Assembly (NCBI GenBank): GCA_947497585.1 | Contig: CANMHG010000002.1 | Location: 401,973 to 465,972 of the forward strand | Direction of reading: 5' to 3' | DNA from: an uncultured Bacillaceae bacterium | GTDB taxonomy: Bacteria > Bacillota > Bacilli > Bacillales > Bacillaceae_L | DNA length: 64,000 bases | Shown: positions 44,463 through 54,216 of the stretch, piece after piece | Numbering within the stretch: the first letter of the stretch is position 1 | Layout: each line of letters starts with the position of its first letter | Notes under the pieces: generated by a model | Seen by the model: only the letters and a program-made list of their open reading frames with translations | The model's database searches: none | Told to the model about the DNA's origin: nothing | Program-made: the position numbers and the translations under genes

Positions 44463-45281
44463 TTATGGAAATCTAGGGAATTGCTTAAAGTCTGGTTGAC
44501 GTCTTTCTTTGAAGGCGTCACGACCTTCTTTTGCTTCATCAGTAGTGTAATAAAGCAATGTAGCGTCGCCAGCAAATTGTTGAATGCCAGCTAAGCCGTC
44601 AGTATCAGCATTAAATGCAGCTTTTAGGAAACGTAGAGCTGTTGGGCTCTTCTCTAGCATCTCTTGACACCACTGAACTGTTTCTTCCTCAAGTTTCTCT
44701 AGTGGAACAACTGTATTTACTAAGCCCATATCTAGTGCTTCTTGAGCATTATATTGACGGCATAAGAACCAGATTTCTCTAGCCTTTTTATGACCGACAA
44801 TACGAGCTAAGTAGCCAGAGCCGTATCCAGCATCAAAGCTTCCAACTTTTGGCCCTGTTTGTCCGAAAATAGCATTGTCCGCTGCAATAGTTAGATCACA
44901 TACAATATGTAAAACATGACCCCCACCGATTGCATAACCAGACACCATTGCCACAACTGGCTTTGGAATTACACGAATTAAGCGTTGTAAATCTAATACG
45001 TTTAAACGTGGAATTTGGTCCTCACCAACATATCCACCGTGTCCACGTACTCTTTGATCTCCACCAGAACAGAATGCATCATCCCCTGCTCCTGCTAATA
45101 CGATAACCCCAATGTTAGCATCATCACGTGCATAAGCAAATGCATCAATCAATTCCATTACCGTTTTTGGACGGAAGGCGTTACGTACTTCTGGACGGTT
45201 TATTGTAATTTTAGCAATTCCGTTATATGTTTCATACAGAATGTCTTCATACTTACGTTCAGCAACCCATTCAAATGCCAT
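44463..45281 (-). CDS. menB: 1,4-dihydroxy-2-naphthoyl-CoA synthase
   Basis: Closes the naphthoquinone ring. The 272-residue crotonase-family enzyme has [17 protein letters not shown], the oxyanion-hole region SGYAIGGGH and the tyrosine-bearing [29 protein letters not shown] lies before the ATG. It is the last gene of menFDHB. Confidence 0.97.
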   Translation of the reverse strand: MAFEWVAERKYEDILYETYNGIAKITINRPEVRNAFRPKTVMELIDAFAYARDDANIGVIVLAGAGDDAFCSGGDQRVRGHGGYVGEDQIPRLNVLDLQRLIRVIPKPVVAMVSGYAIGGGHVLHIVCDLTIAADNAIFGQTGPKVGSFDAGYGSGYLARIVGHKKAREIWFLCRQYNAQEALDMGLVNTVVPLEKLEEETVQWCQEMLEKSPTALRFLKAAFNADTDGLAGIQQFAGDATLLYYTTDEAKEGRDAFKERRQPDFKQFPRFP

Positions 45282-45327
45282 GTGCTTGTCCTCCTATTAT
45301 GTATAATATTTTTAATGTCCTAAAGGA

Positions 45328-46131
45328 TCATAAAAACTCACTTACTATTTTACCAAAAAACTTTGGATGTTCCACATGTATTGCGTGTCCAACACCTGTT
45401 ATTTTTTCAACCTTAGCATTTGGTAACTTTTTTGACATCTGTTTAGCTATTTCACAAAACTTTTGATCAACTTCACCACAAATTAATAGAACAGGTATTT
45501 CAAGTGAAACTAACCTATCCCAATAGGAAGGCTGGCTCCCAGTTCCCATTCCTATAAGGCTATTTACCAAGCCAATAGTATTATTATTATTCAAACGCTG
45601 ATTTCGAATAGCTTGTTTTACCTCAGTTGAAAGGGAATGTTGAGTTTTAAATAAGGGAATCTGTTCCCAGTAATTCACAAACCACTCTATTCCATTTTCT
45701 CTAATATCATTCGCTAATGTCACGTCATTTTTAAACCTGGTATTTCTTTCACTTTCTAACAGGAGACCTGGTGAGCTGCTCTCTAGAATTAATTTGTTTA
45801 TCCGTTTTGGATAGTTTACCGCCAACGCTAAAGCTAGTCTTCCACCCATTGAATATCCTATTATAGTAACATTATCAATTAATAGTTCATCAAGGATTGA
45901 GATAATATCACTACTAACTTTTTCAATATCATATAGGCTCGAATCCGGTGGTGAGTCTGTCCTACCATGCCCAAGTATATCTATTAGAATACATTGATAG
46001 GCATCTTCAAACATCGATACAATCGGCAACCAATTTTGCGAGCTTCCAGTGAATCCGTGTAAAAATAAAAGGGGCGACCCTTTTCCCCTAATTTCAACAT
46101 AATAGGTAATATCACTTACGACAATTTTCAT
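45328..46131 (-). CDS. menH: SHCHC synthase (alpha/beta hydrolase fold)
   Basis: Removes pyruvate from SEPHCHC to give SHCHC. The 267-residue hydrolase-fold protein has LFLHGFTGSS as oxyanion-hole loop, nucleophile Ser94 in GYSMGG, ICGEVDQKF as acid region and GVGHAIHVE with the catalytic His. Its start overlaps the menD stop by 4 bases, so it is coupled to menD. Confidence 0.93.
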   Translation of the reverse strand: MKIVVSDITYYVEIRGKGSPLLFLHGFTGSSQNWLPIVSMFEDAYQCILIDILGHGRTDSPPDSSLYDIEKVSSDIISILDELLIDNVTIIGYSMGGRLALALAVNYPKRINKLILESSSPGLLLESERNTRFKNDVTLANDIRENGIEWFVNYWEQIPLFKTQHSLSTEVKQAIRNQRLNNNNTIGLVNSLIGMGTGSQPSYWDRLVSLEIPVLLICGEVDQKFCEIAKQMSKKLPNAKVEKITGVGHAIHVEHPKFFGKIVSEFL

Positions 46132-47897
46132 TGTTTATCACTTTTTATGATGAAATTTGATATTTCCTGGGAAACACGATTCCACAATGTCCGATGGATA
46201 GTGACATTTTCCTCTCTGACCGAAGGGACCTCGATAACTGATATACCTTGCTTTTCATCTGCTAACAGTAATGCCCTCGCGAATGACTCCCAAGTATTTA
46301 TTCTAGTAAAGTTTCCACCATACATTTTTACAACATGTTCAAAATCCAAATCAAGAGGAGTGCCGAATAATGTTTCGAAATGTTTTTCCTCTTTTGCTTG
46401 AGGTAAAAATGAGAATATTCCTCCACCATTATTGTTTATTAAAACAATTGTTATTGGTATAGAGTATTGTTTGGCTGCAAGAAGACCATTTAGATCATGA
46501 AAGAAAGTTAAATCACCAATCACTAAAACTAATCGATTTGAGGATGAAGCTGAAACACCTAGTGCTGTAGATATTGTTCCATCGATCCCATTTGCACCTC
46601 GATTTGCCATAATCTTAAGAGCTTTTTCTGTATTTGTAAAAAATGAGTCTACATCTCGTATTGGCATACTATTTCCAATAAACAAAGTTGAGTTAGTTGA
46701 CAGTAACCTTTTTAGTTCTACAATTACTTTTCCTTCTGCTAGTATTTCTTCATTCTGAATAGACATTAATTCCGACTTAGTTATCTCATTTATAAGAATC
46801 CAATCATTCGTCCAGTTCGTTTTCGCTATATCTTTGTTTTGACCTAATGCTAACATCCCTTTACAAAATTCTACTTCATCGCAATAGACCATTTCGGAAG
46901 CAGATAATGTAGGTTCACGCCATCCTCCATCACTATCAATAACAATTTGTTTACAGCCTTCATTGGCTTTAACATATTGTAATAGAGCCTTTGAAATAGG
47001 CATTGCTCCAAAACGAATGATAATGTCAGGCTGATAGGTTTTGGTAAACTCCTGATTACGCAAAAAAGTATCGTAACAATCAATTATGTATTCTTTAGAG
47101 TGAGATCCACTTCTAAGCTGTGATAGTGGATCCGCCAAGATCGGGAACCCAAATAAACTAGCAACTTTAGTTATATACTCGGAGAATTCCTCACTAACCT
47201 GCTCACCACAAATGATTACTCCCTTTTCATAAGAGCTAAAAAATTCAAATAAGTAACTGCTATGACTTTCATCAATAGCTGGTCTACCTATTAAAACGTT
47301 TACATGTTTTGGGTTATTAAATGCTCCTCTATTCCATAAATTATCAGCATCAATATTTGGAATTAGCGGTTCGCGAAATGGAAAGTTTAAATGAACTGGA
47401 CCAGCCGGGGCTGTTAAGGATTTTCCTGTAGCTCTAGCTGCCATTGTTCTAGCGTATTTTATCATTTCATTTGTGTCCTCAGGTAAAGCCATTTCTACAA
47501 ACCATTTTGCATATTTACCATAGATATGAATTTGGTCTATGGCCTGAGGTGCCCCAACATCTCTTAGCTCATGTGGTCGATCTGCCGTTAGTACTAGAAG
47601 AGGAACTCGAGATATACTCGCCTCAACAATTGCTGGATAATAGTTTGCAGCAGCTGTACCTGATGTACACAATATAGCAACTGGTGTTTTCTTTTCTTTC
47701 GCAATTCCAAGAGCAAAGAAAGCGGCTGAGCGCTCGTCAATATTCACATACACGTCCATTTTAGGATGCTCAGCCATTAAGATTGCCATAGGTGTTGAAC
47801 GTGAGCCAGGGCTAATTACAGCTGTTGTCACTCCCACCCGAACTAATTCGTCTATAAAAGATGCGACATAGGTTGTTAATGCATTGTTCTCATTCAT
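46128..47897 (-). CDS. menD: SEPHCHC synthase
   Basis: Thiamin-diphosphate enzyme of 589 residues joining isochorismate and 2-oxoglutarate. SPGSRSTPMA and DERSAAFFALG are the N-terminal signatures, and the ThDP motif GDLTFFHDLNGLLA followed by NNNGGGIF is near the C-terminus. It lies 1 base after menF and overlaps menH by 4. Confidence 0.96.
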   Translation of the reverse strand: MNENNALTTYVASFIDELVRVGVTTAVISPGSRSTPMAILMAEHPKMDVYVNIDERSAAFFALGIAKEKKTPVAILCTSGTAAANYYPAIVEASISRVPLLVLTADRPHELRDVGAPQAIDQIHIYGKYAKWFVEMALPEDTNEMIKYARTMAARATGKSLTAPAGPVHLNFPFREPLIPNIDADNLWNRGAFNNPKHVNVLIGRPAIDESHSSYLFEFFSSYEKGVIICGEQVSEEFSEYITKVASLFGFPILADPLSQLRSGSHSKEYIIDCYDTFLRNQEFTKTYQPDIIIRFGAMPISKALLQYVKANEGCKQIVIDSDGGWREPTLSASEMVYCDEVEFCKGMLALGQNKDIAKTNWTNDWILINEITKSELMSIQNEEILAEGKVIVELKRLLSTNSTLFIGNSMPIRDVDSFFTNTEKALKIMANRGANGIDGTISTALGVSASSSNRLVLVIGDLTFFHDLNGLLAAKQYSIPITIVLINNNGGGIFSFLPQAKEEKHFETLFGTPLDLDFEHVVKMYGGNFTRINTWESFARALLLADEKQGISVIEVPSVREENVTIHRTLWNRVSQEISNFIIKSDKQ

Positions 47898-47898
47898 G

Positions 47899-49290
47899 CT
47901 AATTTCCTCCTAGTGCGGAGAGCATAGGTTTAAACTTAATTTCAGTTTCTTTGTATTCACTTTCAGGTTCAGAATCTCCAACGATTCCGCACCCTGCAAA
48001 AAGGCTCGCTTCATTTTCCTGTAATAAGGCTGACCGAATGGCAACTGCAAACTCTCCATTATCCCTACTGTCTATCCATCCGATAGGGCCAGCATACCAG
48101 CCTCTGTCTAGCACTTCTGTCTCTCTAATCATTTTTATTGCTTCCTCTTTTGGAAATCCACCTAGTGCTGGAGTTGGATGCAAGCTATCTACAATACTTA
48201 ATAATGACACATCTTCCTTAACAATTCCCTTTACGGGAGTATATAAGTGCTGTATATCCCTCATTTTATATAATGACGGTTTACCTGGCACCTCTAAATG
48301 ATTACACGCCTTTGACATGGCATCTTTTATCATATGAACTACTACTTCATGCTCAATTATATTTTTCTTATCATTTAGTAGAAGATTACCGTAGTCATCA
48401 TCTTCCTTTAGCGAAGATCCTCTCTTAATTGAACCTGCTAAACAAGTAGACAATACCTCTTGATTTTCTTTTTTCACTAATCGTTCAGGAGAAGCACCTA
48501 CGAAGCAATCTTTTCCATTCTCAAAGGCAAATGTATAACTTAGTGGCTGCTGCTCTCTTAGGTTGGCGATTACATTTGTGATTTCTATTGAGTTATCAAA
48601 GAAAAGCCTTACTTCCCTCGCTAGTACAACCTTTTCAACCTGCCCCTGTTTTATCTTATTCGTAACTTCCTTAACACTTTCTTTCCATTCTTCGGGCATT
48701 ACTTCTGTCATTTTAAAATCCTGTCCTAACAATGCTTTGCTAGGTAGTCTGTGTTCTGTAAGAAGCTCATCTTTTATTGGATTTAACTCATCTTCACGCG
48801 TCTTTATTTCTTCTTCCTTATTATATAAGAAGTTTGTTGTTAGATAGCATTCATCTTTATGAACAGTTAGCATTAAAGTTGGCATGACAAATTTGGCGTC
48901 CAAAAAGTTACTCCATAACTTTGTTTTCTTTTTTAAAGGATCAAAGGAAAAGCCGCCAAATAGCATTGGGCCAGTTCCAATTTTAAACTCTTTCTGTTCC
49001 TTTTGATTAGTAAGTAATAATCGTTTCCATTCTTCTTCTATGTTTTGGAACCGATTCAGTGATTGATTAACCTCTATTGTATGAGAAAATCCTAAACCAA
49101 CTAAGATTGTTTCATTTGAAGGTTCTGTCCAAAAAAATCGTTTACCTGGAAAATATTTATTTCCTATAGTAAAGAAAGTGAGGGGGTCAACATTCTCTAC
49201 TTTTTGAGTATAACTCCTCAGAAGAGGGCTTAAGCTTGTGTTCTTATTACGTTGATGTTCTTTTAAAATACTTTCTTGAATGATTACCAC
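47899..49290 (-). CDS. menF: Menaquinone-specific isochorismate synthase
   Basis: Converts chorismate to isochorismate, the first step of the pathway. I choose the GTG at 49290 as start (463 residues), as GGGGGG lies 5-6 bases before it; the longer frame to 49335 has no such site. The C-terminal chorismate-binding region shows VLAREVRL, FVGASPERLV, CLAGSIKRG and GCGIVGDSEPESEYKETEIK. First gene of menFDHB. Confidence 0.94.
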   Translation of the reverse strand: MVIIQESILKEHQRNKNTSLSPLLRSYTQKVENVDPLTFFTIGNKYFPGKRFFWTEPSNETILVGLGFSHTIEVNQSLNRFQNIEEEWKRLLLTNQKEQKEFKIGTGPMLFGGFSFDPLKKKTKLWSNFLDAKFVMPTLMLTVHKDECYLTTNFLYNKEEEIKTREDELNPIKDELLTEHRLPSKALLGQDFKMTEVMPEEWKESVKEVTNKIKQGQVEKVVLAREVRLFFDNSIEITNVIANLREQQPLSYTFAFENGKDCFVGASPERLVKKENQEVLSTCLAGSIKRGSSLKEDDDYGNLLLNDKKNIIEHEVVVHMIKDAMSKACNHLEVPGKPSLYKMRDIQHLYTPVKGIVKEDVSLLSIVDSLHPTPALGGFPKEEAIKMIRETEVLDRGWYAGPIGWIDSRDNGEFAVAIRSALLQENEASLFAGCGIVGDSEPESEYKETEIKFKPMLSALGGN

Positions 49291-49340
49291 TTTTATCCCC
49301 CCGAAAAGTCTATTCCGCACAGTTAGTAAAATCATTATTT

Positions 49341-49367
49341 AAAAAACGTTGTTCCAAAGGCAACGTA
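49341..49367 (-). terminator. Terminator-like hairpin in the menF leader
   Basis: On the minus strand ACGTTG ... CAACGT is followed by six T residues. It lies between the predicted promoter (49401-49430) and menF, about 50 bases before the start codon, so it may act as an attenuator. Confidence 0.5.
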
Positions 49368-49400
49368 TATTAAAATAAATGGTCATAATTAGCTAATTTT

Positions 49401-49430
49401 AAGATACACCTCAACATAATTATGTGTCAA
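49401..49430 (-). promoter_or_regulatory. SigA-type promoter of menFDHB
   Basis: On the minus strand a perfect TTGACA (49425-49430) and TATCTT (49401-49406) are separated by 18 bases. The predicted start near 49394 gives a leader of about 105 bases. Confidence 0.65.
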
Positions 49431-49472
49431 CATACACGTTTTTACCAAGAGTTTATTGATAAAGAAGGCTAT

Positions 49473-49480
49473 GGTATAAT
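49473..49480 (+). promoter_or_regulatory. Extended -10 promoter of menA
   Basis: TGGTATAAT (49472-49480) is an extended -10 box; the -35 region is weak. It points toward menA, about 100 bases upstream of its start. Confidence 0.55.
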
Positions 49481-49581
49481 ATGGACTTTTTATTATACTC
49501 AAAAAGGATTGACACTTCATTAACAATTATCTAGACTAGGCTTGTATGTCTTTTTCTATTGAAGGAAAGGAGAGTGCTTAT

Positions 49582-50517
49582 ATGCAACCTCAAATTCAAA
49601 CACAGCATAATATGTCCACAGGAAGAAAATCTAACTGGGATATTTGGTGGAGGTTATTACGTCCACATACATTAACTGCAGCTTTTATACCTGTTTTTAT
49701 AGGGACTTCTCTTGCTCTTTATGAAACAACGATAGATATACCACTATTTTTAGTTATGTTACTTGCTTGTTTACTCATTCAAATTGGAACGAACATGATC
49801 AATGAATATTATGATTACAAACGTGGCCTAGATACAGCCGAATCTGTTGGAATTGGTGGTGCCATTGTAAGAGATGGCATAAAGGCAGACACTGTGCTAA
49901 AACTTGCATTTGCTTCATTTGGTATAGCTACGCTTCTAGGAGTATATATTTGTATGAACAGCAGCTGGTGGATTGCATTAATTGGAACAATTTGTATGAC
50001 AGCTGGTTATTTTTATACTGGTGGCCCGGTTCCTATTGCTTATACACCATTTGGTGAACTTATGGCAGGTTTGTTTATGGGTTTAATCATTATTTTAATT
50101 TCCTTCTTCATCCAAACTGGTGAAGTAACAACTAGCAGTGTTCTAGTATCGATCCCTATTTCAATTCTTGTTGGAGCTATCCTCCTTGCGAATAATATTC
50201 GTGATTTAGACGGTGATAAGGAAAACGGCAGAAAAACGTTAGCAATATTAATAGGAAGAAAAAATGCAATAATATTCTTAGCATTAATGTTCATTACTTC
50301 CTATGTTTGGATTTTAGCATTAATCATTACAGAATTAGCTCCTATTTGGACATTATTAGTTCTATTTAGTATTCCAAAAGCGATCCAGGCAACTAAGGGA
50401 TTTGTAGGTAAATCTGCACCAATCCAAATGATGCCAGCAATGAAAGCAACAGCCCAAACTAATACAATCTTTGGATTTTTGTTATCTGTTGGTCTTGTTG
50501 TAAGTTATTTTATATAA
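49582..50517 (+). CDS. menA: 1,4-dihydroxy-2-naphthoate prenyltransferase
   Basis: UbiA-family membrane enzyme that attaches the polyprenyl chain to the menaquinone ring. From ATG 49582 it is 311 residues, the length I recall for B. subtilis MenA; AAAGGAG lies 9 bases before. The two Asp motifs are NEYYDYKRGLDT and NNIRDLDGDKENG. About eight or nine membrane helices. A 12-codon extension to 49546 is possible but lacks a ribosome site. It is divergent from menFDHB. Confidence 0.95.
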   Translation: MQPQIQTQHNMSTGRKSNWDIWWRLLRPHTLTAAFIPVFIGTSLALYETTIDIPLFLVMLLACLLIQIGTNMINEYYDYKRGLDTAESVGIGGAIVRDGIKADTVLKLAFASFGIATLLGVYICMNSSWWIALIGTICMTAGYFYTGGPVPIAYTPFGELMAGLFMGLIIILISFFIQTGEVTTSSVLVSIPISILVGAILLANNIRDLDGDKENGRKTLAILIGRKNAIIFLALMFITSYVWILALIITELAPIWTLLVLFSIPKAIQATKGFVGKSAPIQMMPAMKATAQTNTIFGFLLSVGLVVSYFI

Positions 50518-50524
50518 TTTTTTT

Positions 50525-50560
50525 ATAAGCACGTATACAGCCATTGTATACGTGCTTTGT
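50525..50560 (+). terminator. Terminator of menA
   Basis: AAGCACGTATACA ... TGTATACGTGCTT stem followed by TGTTTT. Confidence 0.85.
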
Positions 50561-50660
50561 TTTATTTATCTTTTGATTATGCTAATTTTTACAATCATTT
50601 TTTGAGTTAAAAAGTAGATAATACTTTATATAAACACATTTATAAGGAAGGAGTGTTTTT

Positions 50661-51419
50661 ATGCTTACACCTGAACAGTTATCAACCTTCCGTTCTCAGT
50701 TGATAAATGCCAAAGAAGATATTGAAAGAAGATTGCAGGAAAATGATAATTTTGATTTAGATAATGGCCATTATCATGAGTCAATGGGTGAACTATCTAG
50801 CTATGATAACCACCCTGCAGACGAGGGTAGTGCTTTATATGAGAGAGAAAAGGATTTGGCACTTAATGATCATACAAGTCGAGAACTAAAAGACGTCTAT
50901 ATTGCTTTAGAAAAGATAGATGATGGTTCTTATGGAAGATGTGAAGTTTGTGGAAAGGATATTCCGCTTGAAAGATTGGAGGTTCTTCCTACCACTACTT
51001 ATTGTAAGGAGCATAGCCCTGATCAGGTTGTATCACATAATCGTCCGATTGAAGAAGGTGTGCTAATTCCCGATTTTGGGAAATTTGAATTTGATGATAA
51101 AGATGTAGAGGCCTATGACGCAGAGGATTCTTGGCAAGATGTCGCTAGGTATGGAACCTCTGAAACACCATCAGATTTAAATGAAAATGTTGACCATTAT
51201 AACGATGCATATGTTGAATCACATGACCCTGTAGGATATGTAGAAGATTATGAAAACTTTGCTGCGACCGATATTTACGGTAACGAAATGAAAATTTATC
51301 CTAGCAAGCAGCATCAAAAATATGAAGAGGAATTAGATGAAGCTGGGACAATGACAATTTTCGGAGACCTTCCTGCATATGAAAAAGACCCATATACAGA
51401 AGAAGTAAACAGAAGATAA
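50661..51419 (+). CDS. yteA: YteA family DksA/TraR-type zinc finger protein
   Basis: Protein of 252 residues with a helical N-terminus (coiled-coil like) and a zinc finger CEVCGKDI ... YCKEHSP that has two Cys, then Cys and a His in place of the fourth Cys. The long acidic C-terminus (DDKDVEAYDAEDSW) is typical of YteA. In Bacillus these proteins are annotated as sporulation-linked; a role at RNA polymerase is inferred from DksA homology. AAGGAAGGAG precedes the ATG. Confidence 0.9.
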   Translation: MLTPEQLSTFRSQLINAKEDIERRLQENDNFDLDNGHYHESMGELSSYDNHPADEGSALYEREKDLALNDHTSRELKDVYIALEKIDDGSYGRCEVCGKDIPLERLEVLPTTTYCKEHSPDQVVSHNRPIEEGVLIPDFGKFEFDDKDVEAYDAEDSWQDVARYGTSETPSDLNENVDHYNDAYVESHDPVGYVEDYENFAATDIYGNEMKIYPSKQHQKYEEELDEAGTMTIFGDLPAYEKDPYTEEVNRR

Positions 51420-51427
51420 AAAGGAAA

Positions 51428-51463
51428 AAAGGAAGAGGTGTCATAATCATTTGACACCTCTTA
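51428..51463. terminator. Bidirectional terminator between yteA and the acylase gene
   Basis: AAGAGGTGTCA ... TGACACCTCTT stem between convergent genes. Confidence 0.85.
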
Positions 51464-51466
51464 CTG

Positions 51467-53866
51467 TTACTTTCTAGGATTTAAAAATAATTTATATTTT
51501 TCGTTTTCATATGATTCTGTATCAGTTGTATGGTATCCTCCTGTTGTCCAAGGTTCTACTTGATCGTTATACCATGTGCTTAAAACATGTCCAGATTGAC
51601 CAGGTCCTACAACATTATAACTTTTTGATATGTTAGCCAAATCCACAACAGTACGCCAAGCTCCTCCGTGATTAACTAAACCAGTTGTACTACTCCAACC
51701 TGCTGCTGCAACTGTAACACGGCTTCCTCCCATAGGGACTGGCTTTTTAAAGTTAAACAAGTAATTTAATGGCTTTATTGCGGACAATGGGTGATTAAAT
51801 GGCACTGCATGGTATTCACCCCATGACCACTTAGTAATGTTATCACCTTGGATTTCTGAAATTTTATCAATAGTTCGTTCATATGCAGAAGATACAACAT
51901 CATTAATTCCACCTGCATCCTGAATCCATAAACTTTCTTCACCTTTATCTGCTTTTCGAATCATTTCATCAACAATCTGGGCCTTTCCTTCGAAGAGGCT
52001 GTTTAGTTCTTCTGGTACTTTTTCTTCAAAAATCACATCAGCAATTTCCGCCATCCATAAATGGAAAATTAAAGGTGCACCTAAATCCTTATTATCATTA
52101 AAATCCCACTCCGATAACAATTCTAATGCATTTTTATCCACTTCACGTAGGTTATCTTCCTTCAACATCCCTAATAAGATTGGTACAAACTCTTCCGCCT
52201 GAAGGTTGTATTGATCGAACTGAAGCTTCTTCATGTCCTCAACAGAAAGCTTTTCATTTCCAGATAGTACATCAATAATCCTTTGTTGGCGGTAGGGCTG
52301 TGCCCATGTATGCGTAATATGGTAAGGGTAGTCATCAGTTACTATCTTATTGTTGGCTGTAGCAATAAACCCTTCTTTCGGATTAATAACCGTTGGCAGC
52401 TCTTCCCAAGGAATAAAACCTTCCCATTCGTATTCATCCGTCCAACCAGGTACAGGCACCGAGCTATCGCCTTTTTTACGAATCGGTATATGCCCATTTG
52501 CTCGATAAGCAATATTACCTTCTTTATCAGCAAAAACAAAGTTTTGCGCTGGAGTATGAAAATAAGTTAATGCCTCCTTAAACTCCTCCCAATTACTTGC
52601 CTTGTTAAATCTAAGAACTGCCTCTAATTCTGTTGATGGACTTAAGGCAGTCCATTTTAAAGCAAGAGCAGTATCAGATCTATTATCGTGTGCAAATTCA
52701 GATATAATCGGTCCATGACGAGTGATTGTCACTTTGTAGGGAATAGTATCATTATCTTTTACCTTAATTGGTTCATCAATTACCAGTGCTTCTTCCCAGT
52801 TGTCCATGTACAAGAATTCATTTTCGTTCTCTGGATTACGTTTTTCAATATACAAATCCTGTACATCTGGGCCAACATTCGTAACACCCCATGCTATTTT
52901 TTCATTTCTTCCGAGTATGATACCAGGAATTCCGGCAAATATTACACCATTCACATTTACTTCTGGACTGTTAAGGTGCACCTCATACCAGATGGAAGGT
53001 GTCGCAAGGCTTAAATGAGGGTCATTCGCTAAGTATGGAAACCCTGATTCTGTTTTGTCTCCTGATACAACCCAGTTGTTACTTCCATTAAATTCATCTG
53101 GTACATCCAAAGTAGCAAAGCTTTTCGTAAGATCCATTGGATTTTCCTTTAGAGCCTGAATTACAGTTGCTCCATCCTCAGGGTAAACTGGAAATAATTC
53201 TAATAGCTTATCTTCAGGTACGACGAAGGCCATATGGTGTCGGAAAGCCTGTCCTTCCCAGTGCCCACCTAAATCATATGCCATGTATTTCCCAATTGTA
53301 AGCGAATCAATCGCAGTCCATTCCCTCGGCTGATACCCCGCTAGTGTAAACTCAATAGGTAAAGAGTTTGATTCTATCGCTTCATTCATATATGCATTTA
53401 CACCTTCAGCATACCAATTCAATACTTGCTGTGCTTCTGCAGAGTAAATACCATAGCTTGCCTCAGCTGCCCTTCGTAAACCAAGAGCCCTGAAAAACTT
53501 ATCTTTATCAACAGTTGAAGCTCCAATTACTTCACTTAATTCTCCTGAAGCTTGTCTTCTAGATAAGTCCATTTGGAATAAGCGATCTTGTGCAGTTACA
53601 TACCCTTGTGCGATATATAAATCTCTTTCTGTTTGTGCTTCGATGTGTGGAACACCATTCTCGTCACGATAAACTGTAACCTGATTTTCTAGCCCTGAAA
53701 CAGTTACCTCCCCATCAATAGTTGGTAGTCCCTTTTTAATAAATATATATCCTGCCAAAGCAATTGCAGTGATTAAGATTAAAAGTGAACCTAAAGCTAA
53801 CAGTACAAGCTTTAATCCTTTCTTTTTAGCCCTAGTCTGATTTTTTATAATTACCTCACCATTCAA
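51467..53866 (-). CDS. Penicillin-acylase-family hydrolase, membrane anchored
   Basis: Ntn-hydrolase made as one precursor that normally cuts itself before Ser262 (GSNNWVVSGDK). I choose TTG 53866 as start (799 residues) because GGGGGG lies 6 bases before; the longer frame to 53950 crosses the promoter. The N-terminus is basic, then a membrane helix (about 19-43), so the enzyme faces outward. ANDPHL, GVTNVGPDVQDLY and HGGAWRTVVD are family segments. The natural substrate may be an acylated amine such as a homoserine lactone; this is not shown. A cre-like site lies just upstream. Confidence 0.9.
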   Translation of the reverse strand: MNGEVIIKNQTRAKKKGLKLVLLALGSLLILITAIALAGYIFIKKGLPTIDGEVTVSGLENQVTVYRDENGVPHIEAQTERDLYIAQGYVTAQDRLFQMDLSRRQASGELSEVIGASTVDKDKFFRALGLRRAAEASYGIYSAEAQQVLNWYAEGVNAYMNEAIESNSLPIEFTLAGYQPREWTAIDSLTIGKYMAYDLGGHWEGQAFRHHMAFVVPEDKLLELFPVYPEDGATVIQALKENPMDLTKSFATLDVPDEFNGSNNWVVSGDKTESGFPYLANDPHLSLATPSIWYEVHLNSPEVNVNGVIFAGIPGIILGRNEKIAWGVTNVGPDVQDLYIEKRNPENENEFLYMDNWEEALVIDEPIKVKDNDTIPYKVTITRHGPIISEFAHDNRSDTALALKWTALSPSTELEAVLRFNKASNWEEFKEALTYFHTPAQNFVFADKEGNIAYRANGHIPIRKKGDSSVPVPGWTDEYEWEGFIPWEELPTVINPKEGFIATANNKIVTDDYPYHITHTWAQPYRQQRIIDVLSGNEKLSVEDMKKLQFDQYNLQAEEFVPILLGMLKEDNLREVDKNALELLSEWDFNDNKDLGAPLIFHLWMAEIADVIFEEKVPEELNSLFEGKAQIVDEMIRKADKGEESLWIQDAGGINDVVSSAYERTIDKISEIQGDNITKWSWGEYHAVPFNHPLSAIKPLNYLFNFKKPVPMGGSRVTVAAAGWSSTTGLVNHGGAWRTVVDLANISKSYNVVGPGQSGHVLSTWYNDQVEPWTTGGYHTTDTESYENEKYKLFLNPRK

Positions 53867-54216
53867 ACAAATCCCCCCGTAAGTAAACGCTTTCAAAATT
53901 TTAGTGAAATACTTTTTTATAATTATAATATTCGGAATATACTTTGTCATTAATTACTTTGCTGTCACTATTCGACAGTCGAAATAAAAGGGCGAATTGT
54001 GTCATATTGTAGAGCATACACATAACAAAAAACTACACAAGAATTTTACATTTTTTTCATGAGAGAGGATATAAAAAGGTGTATAAGGAAATTGAGTACA
54101 AAGGGAGAAAAATGTCCTGTTTGAGTATGAAATTATAGGTCTTGTTGCTTTCTTGTTTTTAAGATCACTATGCCATTTCCTTTCATAGAATAAAGTAATT
54201 GAAAGGAAGTGGGAGA
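53867..54216. other. Divergent promoter region between the acylase and lipase genes
   Basis: A/T-rich gap of 350 bases. AGTAAACGCTTTCA at 53882-53895 differs from the cre consensus at its first base only, and overlaps the region where acylase transcription should start. No other clear element, RNA or small gene was seen. Confidence 0.5.
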
